Part shown: in pieces, positions 50,559 to 59,411 of the stretch
Layout: the number at the start of each line of letters is the position of its first letter
Numbering within the stretch: the first letter of the stretch is position 1
Assembly: GCF_000411975.1 (NCBI RefSeq)
Contig: NZ_ASXG01000196.1
Coordinates: 186,001 to 250,000 of the forward strand
Direction: 5' to 3'
DNA from: Amycolatopsis orientalis DSM 43388
GTDB taxonomy: Bacteria; Actinomycetota; Actinomycetes; Mycobacteriales; Pseudonocardiaceae
Length of the DNA: 64,000 nucleotides
The notes under the pieces: generated by a model
What the model saw: only the letters and a program-made list of their open reading frames with translations
Databases searched by the model: none
Told to the model about the DNA's origin: nothing
Made by a program: the position numbers and the translations under genes

Positions 50559-50771
50559 CCTCAGGCTGTTGCCTCCTCCGTCCGGCACGACGGCGGTGAT
50601 GAGCGCGGCGGTCCTCGGGCGCCGGTTCACCCGTTGGCGCAGCAGCCGGGGAATTCGCGGCTACGTCGAATGACTGAATCGGCGCCCGGCGTGCGGCGGT
50701 TACGGTCGCCGGACCAGCGGGCGGGGGATACTGGCGGGCGGCAGCCGGGGGCTCCGGGAAGGGCAGGCGCG

Positions 50772-51164
50772 ATGACCGAACCGGCCGGCGGGCTTCCCGG
50801 TCGTTCGGGCGAGCTCGCGCTCGTGCGCGGCGTGGCCGAGGCCGCGCGGACGAGGACGGCGGCACTCGGGCTGGCGGGGGAGGCTGGGGTCGGCAAGACG
50901 GCGTTGCTGGAGGCCGCCGGGACGTATGCCCGCGCGTGCGGGATGCGGGTGCTGTCGGCCGCGGGGACGGAGTTCGAGGCCGAGCTGGCTTTCGCGGGTC
51001 TGCACCAGCTGCTCGGTCCGGTGTTGCCGGAGAGGTCCGTGCCGCCCGCGTTGGGCGCGGCGCTGGGCATGTCCCCGGGACCGGAACCGCGGCGGGCGGA
51101 GCTGGCGGGGGCGGTGGCGGAAGTGCTGTCGGCGGCGGGGCCGGTGCTGGTGCTCTCACTGTGA
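50772..51164 (+). pseudogene. truncated LuxR/LAL-type regulator (N-terminal ATPase part only)
   Basis: A 130-codon frame that holds the N-terminal start of a large LuxR-family (LAL) regulator: LPGRSGELALVRGVAEAA, Walker A GEAGVGKTALLEAAG and AGLHQLLGPVLPE. It stops at LVLSL, just where Walker B and the rest of a usual 900-residue protein with C-terminal HTH would follow. About 90 bp later the next gene begins on the other strand, so the remainder is lost. Likely a decaying remnant. Confidence 0.7.
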
Positions 51165-51253
51165 CCGCTGGGACAGGACCGGCTCGCCCCGCCCGGCGCA
51201 CGCAACGACCTCGCGTTCGCCACCAACAGCCGAGCCGCCATTGCGCGGCTCGC

Positions 51254-52039
51254 CTACAGTTCGGCGGGACGACGCCGTTTCGCGAGTGCGGTGAGCAGCT
51301 TCTGCACGCTCCACATGCTCCGTTCGACGTGCACTTTCATGGCTCGCTCGGCGGCCTCGGAGTCGCCGGCTTCCACGGCGACCAGGATCTCGTGGTGCTC
51401 CGCGACGGTGGCTTCGTGGAAGGTGCCGCCCTCGGGCAGCAGCGCCAGCGCGGGATGGCAGCACTGCCGGGAATCCTCGATGCCCCGGATCAGGAACGGG
51501 TTGGCGGTCATCGCGGCCAGGGTGAGGTGAAAGACCGCGTCGTCCCGCATGAACGACGGGTCGTCTTCGGCCTGCTGCAGGGATTCGTGCGCGGCCCGCA
51601 GGGTTTCCAGCTCCGCGGCCGTGCGGCGTTCGCTCGCGAGTTTCGCCGCGGCCGGCTCGACCAGGCACCGGTATTCCATCGCCAGCCGGATCTCGTCGCG
51701 GTTCTGCACTGCCTCGGCGATCACGTCGTGGAAGCGCGGCTCGTCTTCGCCGGCGCCGCGCACGAACGCGCCCCCGTTGCGTCCTCGCCGTTGCTCGATC
51801 AGGCCTTCGGACCTCAGCTGCCGGAACGCCAGCTGGACCGGCGTGCGTCCGACCCCGAGGGCTTCCGCGAGTTCGCGTTCCGGCGGCAGCGCCGAGCCCG
51901 CCGGGAGCAGTCCGAGGCGGATCTCCCGGCGGACGAGGTCGGCGACGTAGCGATTGGCGTCGACCCCCGGGGGCGGCAGCGCCGCCGCACGTGCTGCCGG
52001 CCCCACGACGCTCAACTGGCTCACCGGACGTTCGGGCAC
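51254..52039 (-). CDS. GntR-family regulator (FadR/FCD type)
   Basis: A 261-residue regulator. The winged HTH (about 28-95) contains PPERELAEALGVGRTPVQLAFRQLRSEGLIEQRRGR. The FCD domain has the metal/ligand residues DDAVFHLTLAAMTAN, EHHEILVAVEAGD and AMKVHVERS. It is directly downstream (33 bp) of the glutamine-synthetase-like gene on the same strand and probably controls the amine operons through the AAAAGG sites between them. Confidence 0.88.
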   Translation of the reverse strand: MPERPVSQLSVVGPAARAAALPPPGVDANRYVADLVRREIRLGLLPAGSALPPERELAEALGVGRTPVQLAFRQLRSEGLIEQRRGRNGGAFVRGAGEDEPRFHDVIAEAVQNRDEIRLAMEYRCLVEPAAAKLASERRTAAELETLRAAHESLQQAEDDPSFMRDDAVFHLTLAAMTANPFLIRGIEDSRQCCHPALALLPEGGTFHEATVAEHHEILVAVEAGDSEAAERAMKVHVERSMWSVQKLLTALAKRRRPAEL

Positions 52040-52072
52040 CGGGCGATGCTACCAACCGGCACGGCCCGCCGG

Positions 52073-53383
52073 TCAGGCATAACGTTCCCGTTCCCAGCCG
52101 GTGACGGTGTTCTGCCAGGCGCGCAGTTCCCATTCGCGGGTGCGCAGGTAGTGCTCGCAGAACGCGCCGCCGAGCACCTTGTCCAGTTCCGGGTCGCGGG
52201 AACCGAACGCGGTGACGGCACCCTCCAAACTGGACGGCAGCGGCGCGTCGTGCCGGTCCAGCTGTCCGCGGCTGGGGACGTGCTCGCAGGTCAGTCCGGA
52301 ACACACGGACGCGGCGATCGCCGCGAGCGTCAGGTAGGGATTGCAGTCCGCGCCCGGGCGGCGGAGTTCGAACCGGCTGCCCGACGGGCCGCGGAGCAGC
52401 GCACGCAACGCGAAGGAACGGTCGTCGGTCCCGCAGGAGGCGGTGACCGGGGCGAAATAGCCGGGCACGAGCCGTTTGTAGGAGTTGATGTTCGGGTTGT
52501 AGACGAGGCTCGCCGCGGGCAGGTTCGTGAGCACGCCCCAGGCGGCGCGGCGGTAGAACTCGTCCTCCGGGTCCGCGGCGGCTCCGGCGAGGGTGTTGCC
52601 GCCGGACTCGTCCCACATCGAGAAATGCACGTGTGCGCTCGATCCTTCTTCTCCCGCAACGGGTTTTGCCAGGAAGCTCGCGCGCAGGCCGTTGCGCCGC
52701 GCCGCCTCGGCGGCGGCCAGCCGCAAGAGTGCGGCGGTGTCGGCGGCGGCAAGGCCGTCCTGCGGGTCGACGTTGACCTCGACGAGGCCGGGAGCGCCTT
52801 CGGTGTGCACGACGCACAGGCCGAGCCGGAGGTCTTCGGCATACCGCTGCAGCGTGCCGATGAACTCCGCGACCTCCGCCAGGCCCGAAGGGCTGTAGCT
52901 GAGCCCGGTGCGCGCCGGTTCCCAGCTGTCCTGGCGGAACAGGCGGAACTCGAACTCGAACGCCGCTTTCATGCTCAAGCCCTGATCCGACAGCGCGCTC
53001 AAGGCGCGTCGCAGCACCTGGCGGGGACTGATGTCGCACGGCGGGCCGCCGGGCTCGTGCAGATCGCCCAGCAGAAGCTGGCACCCGGGGAACCACGGCA
53101 CCGGCCGAAGCGTGGCGAAATCGGGCTTGAGCAGCAGGTCTTTCGCGCCGCCCTGGATGCCTGCGGTCGGCAAGGAGGTGATCGGCTCGTCACGGGGGTC
53201 GACGGCGAGCAGGAGGTCGGTCGTCGGCAGGCCCTCGGTGCGCGCCGCCGGGGTGTCGACGAGGGCGGGGTCGAGCATTTTGCCGCGGAGGACGCCCTGG
53301 AGGTCGGGGAACAACAGCAGGACCGACCTGGTGCCGGCAGGCAATTCGGCCGCCGGTCCGGCAGTCGTCGTGGACGCAGCCAT
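52073..53383 (-). CDS. glutamine synthetase-family gamma-glutamyl-amine ligase
   Basis: A 436-residue GS-fold protein. The N-terminal beta-grasp has VLLLFPDLQGVLRGKML, and the catalytic part has FEFEFRLF, HVHFSMWDESGGNTLAG, YNPNINSYKRLVPGYFAPV and RRPGADCNPYLTLAA (metal and ATP residues). It resembles PuuA/GlnA3-type ligases that gamma-glutamylate putrescine or other amines rather than ammonia. ATG 53383 is selected with GAAGGGA upstream. It is divergent from the aminotransferase operon, with which it forms a pathway. Confidence 0.88.
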   Translation of the reverse strand: MAASTTTAGPAAELPAGTRSVLLLFPDLQGVLRGKMLDPALVDTPAARTEGLPTTDLLLAVDPRDEPITSLPTAGIQGGAKDLLLKPDFATLRPVPWFPGCQLLLGDLHEPGGPPCDISPRQVLRRALSALSDQGLSMKAAFEFEFRLFRQDSWEPARTGLSYSPSGLAEVAEFIGTLQRYAEDLRLGLCVVHTEGAPGLVEVNVDPQDGLAAADTAALLRLAAAEAARRNGLRASFLAKPVAGEEGSSAHVHFSMWDESGGNTLAGAAADPEDEFYRRAAWGVLTNLPAASLVYNPNINSYKRLVPGYFAPVTASCGTDDRSFALRALLRGPSGSRFELRRPGADCNPYLTLAAIAASVCSGLTCEHVPSRGQLDRHDAPLPSSLEGAVTAFGSRDPELDKVLGGAFCEHYLRTREWELRAWQNTVTGWERERYA

Positions 53384-53426
53384 CCCTTGGGTTCCCTTCG
53401 CCGCGGGACCGGTCGATCGCCGATCC

Positions 53427-53520
53427 AAAAGGATTATCGGACGGTCCTTTTGTAACAGAGGCCCTCTAGTTCAACAAGGGTCAGCTGTTGACTTCGCCAT
53501 GCCGGCGGCTTACAAAAGGA
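53427..53520. promoter_or_regulatory. mirrored divergent promoters with AAAAGG operators
   Basis: A perfect inverted repeat CCTTTTGTAA (53446-53455)/TTACAAAAGG (53510-53519) contains the -10 box TACAAA of both directions. The plus promoter is TTGACT (53488-53493), 17 bp, TACAAA (53511-53516). The minus promoter is TTGTTG (53477-53472), 17 bp, TACAAA (53454-53449). A further AAAAGGA at 53427-53433 pairs with TCCTTTT at 53445-53451. The GntR regulator at 51254 is the likely binder. Confidence 0.65.
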
Positions 53521-53572
53521 GTGTTAGCCGCTCCAATTAGGGAGTGGACTTCCGATCCGAAGGAGCCGGCCG

Positions 53573-54946
53573 ATGACCGCGACGTATGACCGGGAACCAC
53601 TGGAATCCGCTGCGCTGGAGCACCTGTGGCCGCACAGCAACGACCTCGAGTGGGACGAGCTGACCCACGGCGGCCTGCGGGTGTTCGTCGAGGGCAACGG
53701 CTCCACGCTGATCGACGTCCGCGGCAATTCCTACCTCGACGGCCTCGCCGGACTGTTCGTGGTCGCCGCGGGCCACGGACGCACGGAGATCGCCGACGCG
53801 ATGGCCGCCCAGGCCAAGAAGATCGCGTACACGGCCGCGTCCAACGCCGCCAACCCCGCGGCGATCGCGCTCGCCGAGAAGATCAGCTCGGTGACGCCGG
53901 GGGACCTGGATCGCGTGTTCCTCTGCTCCGGCGGTTCCGAAGCGGTCGAGAGCGCGCTGAAGATCGCGAAACAGGTGCAGGTGCTGCGCGGGTTCGGCAA
54001 GCGGTACAAGGTGATCGCGCGGCGCGGTTCCTACCACGGCACCACTTTCGGCGCGGCCAGCCTGACCGGCAGTGCCAGCGAGGGCTATTTCGGGCCGTTC
54101 ATGGCCGGGGTCAGCAAGGTGCCCTCGCCGAATCACTACCGCAACGACTTCGGCCTCGAAGGCGAAGCGGGCGACATCATGTGCGCGCGCTACGTCGAAC
54201 AGGAAATCCTCGCTCAGGGGCCCGAGCACGTCGCGGCGGTGATCGGCGAGCCGATCTCGGTGGCCAACGGGACCCATCTGCCCGGACCCGTCTACTGGCG
54301 GATGCTGCGCGAAATCTGCGACCGCTACGGCGTGCTGCTCATCATGGACGAGGTCATCACCGGCTGGGGCCGGACCGGCAAGCTGTTCGCCGCCGAGCAC
54401 TACGGGGTCGTCCCGGACATCATGACCATGGCCAAGGGGCTTTCCAGCGGCTATGCCCCGATCGCGGCGGTCGCGGTGCGCTCGTCGGTTTTCGACGACT
54501 TCCGTCCGTCCGGCCGCGCGCTGAACCACCTGATCACCTTCGGCGGCCACGCCGTCGCGGCCGCGGCCGCGCTGAAAAACATCGAAATCCTGGAACGGGA
54601 GCACCTGGTCGAGCGGTCGGCCGAGACGGGCGCCTACCTGTTCGAGCTGGCGCAGCGGCTGCGCAGCCACCCGACCGTCGGCGACGTGCGCGGCGGCCAA
54701 GGTCTGCTGTGCGCCATCGATTTCGTGCGCGACAAGGAAACCCGGCAGGCGTGGGGCACCTCCCATCCCTTCATCAAGTTCCTCGGCCTGCGCACCCAGG
54801 AGGAAGGCCTGGTGACCAGGGTGTGGGACGTGCTGCACCTCGCGCCGCCGTTCGTCCTGACCCGCGAAGAAGCCGAACGCGCGATCGAGATCGTCGACCG
54901 GTGCCTCACCGAGGCGGAGCACAAGTTCGCCGACGAGATCGCCTGA
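53573..54946 (+). CDS. class III aminotransferase
   Basis: A 457-residue PLP enzyme of the omega-aminotransferase group. Motifs: CSGGSEAVESALKIAKQ, RRGSYHGTT, the PLP aspartate in LIMDEVITGWGRTG, and the Schiff-base lysine in TMAKGLSSGY. It likely transaminates a diamine or its gamma-glutamyl derivative to an aldehyde, in place of the PuuB oxidase. RBS GAAGGAG lies before the ATG. The hydrolase gene follows after 6 bp. Confidence 0.92.
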   Translation: MTATYDREPLESAALEHLWPHSNDLEWDELTHGGLRVFVEGNGSTLIDVRGNSYLDGLAGLFVVAAGHGRTEIADAMAAQAKKIAYTAASNAANPAAIALAEKISSVTPGDLDRVFLCSGGSEAVESALKIAKQVQVLRGFGKRYKVIARRGSYHGTTFGAASLTGSASEGYFGPFMAGVSKVPSPNHYRNDFGLEGEAGDIMCARYVEQEILAQGPEHVAAVIGEPISVANGTHLPGPVYWRMLREICDRYGVLLIMDEVITGWGRTGKLFAAEHYGVVPDIMTMAKGLSSGYAPIAAVAVRSSVFDDFRPSGRALNHLITFGGHAVAAAAALKNIEILEREHLVERSAETGAYLFELAQRLRSHPTVGDVRGGQGLLCAIDFVRDKETRQAWGTSHPFIKFLGLRTQEEGLVTRVWDVLHLAPPFVLTREEAERAIEIVDRCLTEAEHKFADEIA

Positions 54947-54952
54947 GCGGCC

Positions 54953-55681
54953 ATGACGACGCCTGTCATCGGCCTGTGCGCGGCCTTCGAATCCGCGCGG
55001 TGGGGGTTCTGGGAGCAGCCCGCCGCGCTCGTCCCCGGCACGTACGTCGCCAAGGTCCAGGCCGCCGGAGGCGTGCCGATCGGCCTGATTCCCGGCACCG
55101 GCCTCGAACCCTTGCTCGACCGGATCGACGGCCTGCTGCTCCTGGGAGGCGTCGACGTCGAACCGGAAACGTACGGCGCCGCCAAGTCCGGCCGGACCGA
55201 AGCGACCGTCCCGGAGCGCGACGCCTTCGAACTCGCCCTGGCGCGCGCCGCGCTGGCCCGCGACCTCCCCGTGCTCGGGATCTGCCGCGGCATGCAGGTC
55301 TTGAACGTCGCCGCGGGCGGCACGCTGCACCAGCACCTGCCCGATGCCGGGTTCGCCGAGCACCGGCGCAGCCCCGGCCGGCTGGACGAGGCGACCTTCC
55401 ACGAGGTCGACGTCGTTCCGCATTCGCACGCCGCCGCCCTCGCGGGAAGCGGCCTGCAGGTCGTGAACTCCCATCACCACCAAGGGGTCGAGGTCGTCGC
55501 GGCCGGCGCGGTCGTGACCGCGCGGTCCGTCCCCGACCGGCTCCCGGAAGCCATCGAATTCCCCGGACGGCACTACGCCCTCGGCGTCCAATGGCATCCC
55601 GAGGTCGAGCACCTGCCCCACGCACTGACCGGTTTCGTCGCCGCCGCGGCGGACCGGGCCAAGGAGGACCAGCCCGCATGA
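54953..55681 (+). CDS. gamma-glutamyl hydrolase, peptidase C26 (PuuD-like)
   Basis: A 242-residue class I glutamine amidotransferase-fold hydrolase. The nucleophile cysteine is in LGICRGMQVLNV and the His/Glu pair in GVQWHPEVEH. PuuD removes the glutamyl group from gamma-glutamyl-gamma-aminobutyrate in putrescine use. It overlaps the aldehyde dehydrogenase gene by 4 bp. Confidence 0.92.
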   Translation: MTTPVIGLCAAFESARWGFWEQPAALVPGTYVAKVQAAGGVPIGLIPGTGLEPLLDRIDGLLLLGGVDVEPETYGAAKSGRTEATVPERDAFELALARAALARDLPVLGICRGMQVLNVAAGGTLHQHLPDAGFAEHRRSPGRLDEATFHEVDVVPHSHAAALAGSGLQVVNSHHHQGVEVVAAGAVVTARSVPDRLPEAIEFPGRHYALGVQWHPEVEHLPHALTGFVAAAADRAKEDQPA

Positions 55682-57039
55682 CCACTCTCGACGTACTCGA
55701 GCCCGCCACGGAACGGCTGCTCGACACTCTCGAAACCACCGAAGCCGCCGAGCTGGACTCCATTGTGGAGCGTGCCGCGACAGCCCAGAAACGGTGGGCC
55801 GCCGCGGCACCCCAGCATCGCGCGCAAGTCCTTCTCGCTATCGCGGCGAAGATCGAAGAGCACGCGGAACGCTTGGCGCGGCTGGAATCCCGCAACGTCG
55901 GCATGCCGATCACCGACGCGCGCGGCGCGGTCGCCGGGGCGGCGGCCACGTTCCGCTACTACGCCGCGGCGCCGGAGCGCCTGCTGGGCCAGACCATCCC
56001 CGTCTCCGGCGGGGTCGACATGACCTTCCGCGAACCCATCGGCGTGGTCGGGCTGATCACGCCGTGGAACTTCCCGCTCACCATCGCGTCGTGGAAAGTG
56101 GCGCCGGCGTTGGCCGCGGGCAACGCCGTCGTGCTCAAACCGGCCGAGCTGACGCCGCTGACCGCCCGCGAACTCGCCGCGATCGCCGCCGAGGCCGGCT
56201 TGCCCGACGGGCTGCTCACCGTGGTCGTCGGCCCGGGGCGGACGCTCGGCCGCGCGATGGTCGAGCACCCGGGCATCGGCAAGATCGCGTTCACCGGTTC
56301 CACCGCGGTCGGCAAGGACATCGCCCGGCGCGCGGCGGAGAACATCAAGCGCGTCACGCTGGAACTGGGCGGGAAGTCCGCGTCCCTGGTCTTCGCCGAC
56401 GCCGACCTGGACGCCGCCGCGGCCGGACTGACCGGAGCGGTCTTCGGCAACTCCGGGCAGGACTGCTGCGCCCGGTCCCGGGTGTTCGTCCAGCGGCCGG
56501 CGCTGCAGTCCTTTCTGGACAAGCTGGAGAAGGCGGTCGGGAACATCGTCGTCGGCGATCCGCTGGACGAGAAGACGGACATGGGCCCGCTCGTGTCGGC
56601 TCAGCAGGCCGGCCGGGTCCGCGACTACGTGGACGGGGCGCCCGTGCTGTTCCGGGGCTCCGCGCCGGACGGTCCCGGCTTTTGGTTCCCGCCCACGGTC
56701 CTGCACCCGATCGAGGACGACCACCCGGCCGCACGGGAGGAAATCTTCGGCCCGGTCGTGTCCGTGCTGGCGTTCGACACCGAGGAGGAGGCGGTGGCCC
56801 GCGCCAACGACACGGTGTACGGCCTGGCCGGCTCGATCTGGACCGCCGACGCGGCCCGCTCGCTGCGGGTCGCGCGCGCGATCGACGCCGGCGCGCTCGC
56901 GGTCAACTCCTACACGTCGGTGCGGATCGGCACGCCCTTCGGCGGGTTCAAGCAGTCGGGTCTGGGCCGGGAGCTGGGGCCGGATGCGGTGGACGCCTAC
57001 ACGGAGGTGAAGAACGTCTTTTTCAGCACCGGCGGTTAA
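55678..57039 (+). CDS. aldehyde dehydrogenase (PuuC-like)
   Basis: A 453-residue NAD(P)-dependent dehydrogenase. Motifs: GVVGLITPWNFPLTIASWK, GSTAVGKDI, the general base Glu in LELGGKS and the catalytic Cys in NSGQDCCARSRV, followed by EEIFGPVVSV. It oxidises the aldehyde formed by the aminotransferase to the acid that the C26 hydrolase then frees. Last gene of the plus operon; a long inverted repeat follows. Confidence 0.93.
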   Translation: MTTLDVLEPATERLLDTLETTEAAELDSIVERAATAQKRWAAAAPQHRAQVLLAIAAKIEEHAERLARLESRNVGMPITDARGAVAGAAATFRYYAAAPERLLGQTIPVSGGVDMTFREPIGVVGLITPWNFPLTIASWKVAPALAAGNAVVLKPAELTPLTARELAAIAAEAGLPDGLLTVVVGPGRTLGRAMVEHPGIGKIAFTGSTAVGKDIARRAAENIKRVTLELGGKSASLVFADADLDAAAAGLTGAVFGNSGQDCCARSRVFVQRPALQSFLDKLEKAVGNIVVGDPLDEKTDMGPLVSAQQAGRVRDYVDGAPVLFRGSAPDGPGFWFPPTVLHPIEDDHPAAREEIFGPVVSVLAFDTEEEAVARANDTVYGLAGSIWTADAARSLRVARAIDAGALAVNSYTSVRIGTPFGGFKQSGLGRELGPDAVDAYTEVKNVFFSTGG

Positions 57040-57048
57040 CCCGGTTTC

Positions 57049-57133
57049 GCGAGGTCCGCGTCTCCTCCGCGAAGGTCCGTGCGGGAAACTTTGCGGGACG
57101 TCGACGCCCGCCAGTTCCCCTCGCGGACCTCGC
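57049..57133. repeat. 12-bp perfect inverted repeat after the amine operon
   Basis: GCGAGGTCCGCG (57049-57060) and CGCGGACCTCGC (57122-57133), with a partial third copy (GCGAAGGTCCGTG) between the arms. It fills the gap between converging genes and can act as a terminator or be a remnant of a mobile repeat. Confidence 0.6.
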
Positions 57134-57171
57134 AGCCGCCGGTCACCGCAATCTGCGAGCGGCGCAGCGGC

Positions 57172-58023
57172 TCACCACAGCGTCGAGATCTTGCCGGCCA
57201 GGGCCTCTCCCTGGGTCCGGCCGGCCCGGGCGGCGGCCTCGCGGCGCTGGGGATCGTACGGGTTGGGGCCGATCGCCTCGACGCTCGCTTCGTCCGGTGC
57301 GACGAGACACACCTCGGCCCGCTCTGCCAAGAATTCCGCATCCTCGGCGGCACCGGGAATGCGCCCGTAGCCGGCGGGCATCGGCGCCAGGACGACAATC
57401 CGGTCGTGGCCGGCGGCCTGGCGCGCGTTGGCGGTGGAGACCATGCCTCCGTCGACCCACGACCGGCCCTGGAAGCGTTCCAGGGGCCAGACGCCGGGGA
57501 CCGCGCCGCTGGCGGAGACAGCGTCGATCAGCGGCACGCCGGAGTGCTGGTCGAAGACCCGCAGTTCGCCGGTGTCGGCGTCGATGGCGGTGACCTTCAA
57601 ACTGGCGGGCCAGTCGGTGGCGACCAGGCGCGACTCGACGACCCGGCGGCGAGTGGCCCTCGGCACGGGCTCGGGGTCCGCTTTGGAGATCCGCCCCATG
57701 GCCGCGCCGACCTTGCGGGGATCGTCGCCTCCTTGCGCGAGGGCGTCCCACCAAGCGGCCATCGTGGATTCGGACGCCTTGACGTCCACCTCGTTGTCGT
57801 CCGGCACGAGCTGAGCGGCGAACAGCCGCTCCAGGTCGTAGCCGCTGGCGACCGCGGTCCCGACAAACGATCCCGCCGAGGTCCCGATCACCGAAGCGGC
57901 CTTGCTCCAGTCGATTCCCCGGGAGCTGAGCCCGGCCAGGACACCGACCTCCCAGGCAATGCCGGTCACCCCGCCACCGCCGAGCACGAGAGCTCGCGAG
58001 ACGGACTGGGCTGGGTTGGTCAT
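57172..58023 (-). CDS. patatin-like phospholipase
   Basis: A 283-residue patatin-family acyl hydrolase. It has the glycine-rich oxyanion loop LVLGGGGVTGIAWEVGV, nucleophile GTSAG and the catalytic Asp in WVDGGMV, forming a Ser-Asp dyad. No signal peptide, so it acts on intracellular lipids or acyl substrates. ATG 58023 has GAGGAG upstream. It lies 11 bp after the tetR gene on the same strand. Confidence 0.9.
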   Translation of the reverse strand: MTNPAQSVSRALVLGGGGVTGIAWEVGVLAGLSSRGIDWSKAASVIGTSAGSFVGTAVASGYDLERLFAAQLVPDDNEVDVKASESTMAAWWDALAQGGDDPRKVGAAMGRISKADPEPVPRATRRRVVESRLVATDWPASLKVTAIDADTGELRVFDQHSGVPLIDAVSASGAVPGVWPLERFQGRSWVDGGMVSTANARQAAGHDRIVVLAPMPAGYGRIPGAAEDAEFLAERAEVCLVAPDEASVEAIGPNPYDPQRREAAARAGRTQGEALAGKISTLW

Positions 58024-58034
58024 CGGACGACTCC

Positions 58035-58760
58035 TCACTTCGCGAAACTGGTGGCAATCTGCACTAGATCATCCTGGACGGGACGCCTCGCACGACGGAT
58101 CGCCGGCGGCGAGGCGTTCGCGTGCGCGGCGAAGAACTGCGTGAGCATGAACGCGGCCTGGCCGATGACGTCCGGGTCGCCGTCCTCGTGGTCGGTGAAC
58201 GCGAACTGGAAGAGCCGTTCGATCGCGTGGAGCGCCACGCTGACGTGCAGCCGGTCCAATTCCGCGAACAGGGGAGCGTGCCGGCGGAACTCCCGCAGCA
58301 GGTGCCCGGCCCACTCGTCGAGGTAGATCTCGTCGAGTTCGCGCATGCGCACGGTCAGGTTCTGCCGCACCCACAGCTCCCGGATCAGCGGGTTGCGGTG
58401 TTCGTCGGTGTAGTAGCCGATCAGGATGTCGACGATCTCGGTCCAGTGCGCGCCGGGCCGATCGCGCAGGACGCGTTCGAGGCCTTCGGTCGAGGTCCGC
58501 ATCTGCCGATGGCACAGTTCTTCGAGGACGCGCTCAGGCGACTCGAAGAACGCGTAGAAGGAGCCCCGGCTCACGCCCGATTTCTCCAGCAGCAGCGTCG
58601 GGGACCCGACCACCGCCTCGTAGCCGAGGTTCTCGACCAGCTCGGCCGCCGTCTCCAGCACCTGCGCGACCATCGCGCGCGAACGTTCCTGCACCGGCAG
58701 CTTCCGCAGGCCCCCCGCGAGCGGGTCCCGCCAGGCCGCCTGGCGCGCTGTCCGCCCCAT
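58035..58760 (-). CDS. TetR-family regulator
   Basis: A 241-residue TetR protein: HTH TLLLEKSGVSRGSFYAFFESPERVLEEL near residues 50-77 and a long helical domain. ATG 58760 is preceded by GGGGGGCGAG. It leads a two-gene unit with the patatin gene, which is its likely target. A possible promoter is seen at 58825-58852. Confidence 0.88.
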   Translation of the reverse strand: MGRTARQAAWRDPLAGGLRKLPVQERSRAMVAQVLETAAELVENLGYEAVVGSPTLLLEKSGVSRGSFYAFFESPERVLEELCHRQMRTSTEGLERVLRDRPGAHWTEIVDILIGYYTDEHRNPLIRELWVRQNLTVRMRELDEIYLDEWAGHLLREFRRHAPLFAELDRLHVSVALHAIERLFQFAFTDHEDGDPDVIGQAAFMLTQFFAAHANASPPAIRRARRPVQDDLVQIATSFAK

Positions 58761-58824
58761 CTCGCCCCCCGTTCCCGACCAGCGCTGCTTCCGGCAAACA
58801 CGTGGTCCCAGCGCGATTACCCTC

Positions 58825-58852
58825 ACTATACCGGACGAGAGTCGCGTTTACA
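58825..58852 (-). promoter_or_regulatory. possible promoter of the tetR-patatin unit
   Basis: On the minus strand TGTAAA (58852-58847) and TATAGT (58830-58825), separated by 16 bp, 65 bp before the tetR start. The -10 is good, the -35 weak. The stretch 58761-59034 otherwise contains only this and the hairpin at 58933-58963. Confidence 0.45.
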
Positions 58853-58932
58853 GATCGAACCACAGTCGTGTTGCTTGCTGCGGCGGTTTCCTTCTCGTTC
58901 GCCCGCGGAGAGGAAGCCGCCTCTGCCGAGTG

Positions 58933-58963
58933 ACGGGTCCCTTGCCGATGGCAGGGGACCCGT
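58933..58963. terminator. strong hairpin after the P450/cupin operon
   Basis: Stem ACGGGTCCC/GGGACCCGT continued by TGCC/GGCA after a single T/G mismatch, 3-nt loop. It lies about 70 bp after the minus-strand cupin gene. No T run on either side, as is common in actinobacteria. Confidence 0.6.
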
Positions 58964-59034
58964 AGTCGCTCATCGCCCGTGCGCAGGACGGCGCGGCGGC
59001 GCCGAACAACCCAGTTCGCGGACCAGCTGCGTGC

Positions 59035-59391
59035 TCAGAACGCGGTGTAGAACTTGAACACGGTCTCGTGGAGCTCCCAGGTTCCCGACCAGCCGCGGGG
59101 GAACACCGCGCTGTCGCCCGCCTTGACCTCGCGCGGCTCGCCGCCGTCTTCGGTGACGGTCATCCGCCCCGACAGCATGGTGATGGACTCGTGGGTCTCG
59201 AAGAGCCACCGGGACGGCCCCGGTTCGCACTCCCAGAGCCCGGCCTCCAGCACTCCTTCGCCGGTCCAGAGCTTCTTGCCCCGCTGGCGCATCGGTTCGC
59301 CGGTCGCTTCGGCGAGCGGACCCCAGTCCTCGAGTTCGATGGCGCGTGCGTCGGAGACGATCACGGCCGGCACAGATTCGGTCGATGTCAT
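59035..59391 (-). CDS. cupin-domain protein (DUF861/EutQ-like)
   Basis: A 118-residue single-domain cupin. Motif 1 is weak, with ETHESITMLSGRMTVTEDGG, and motif 2 appears as AGDSAVFPRGWSGTWELHETVFKFY. This form is the DUF861 group, related to ureidoglycine aminohydrolase and EutQ, which bind a metal in some members. It is the last gene of the P450 operon, 20 bp after the P450, and may act on the P450 product or help as a metal-bound hydrolase (inference). Confidence 0.85.
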   Translation of the reverse strand: MTSTESVPAVIVSDARAIELEDWGPLAEATGEPMRQRGKKLWTGEGVLEAGLWECEPGPSRWLFETHESITMLSGRMTVTEDGGEPREVKAGDSAVFPRGWSGTWELHETVFKFYTAF

Positions 59392-59411
59392 TTTCGCGTC
59401 CTTTCTTCGGG

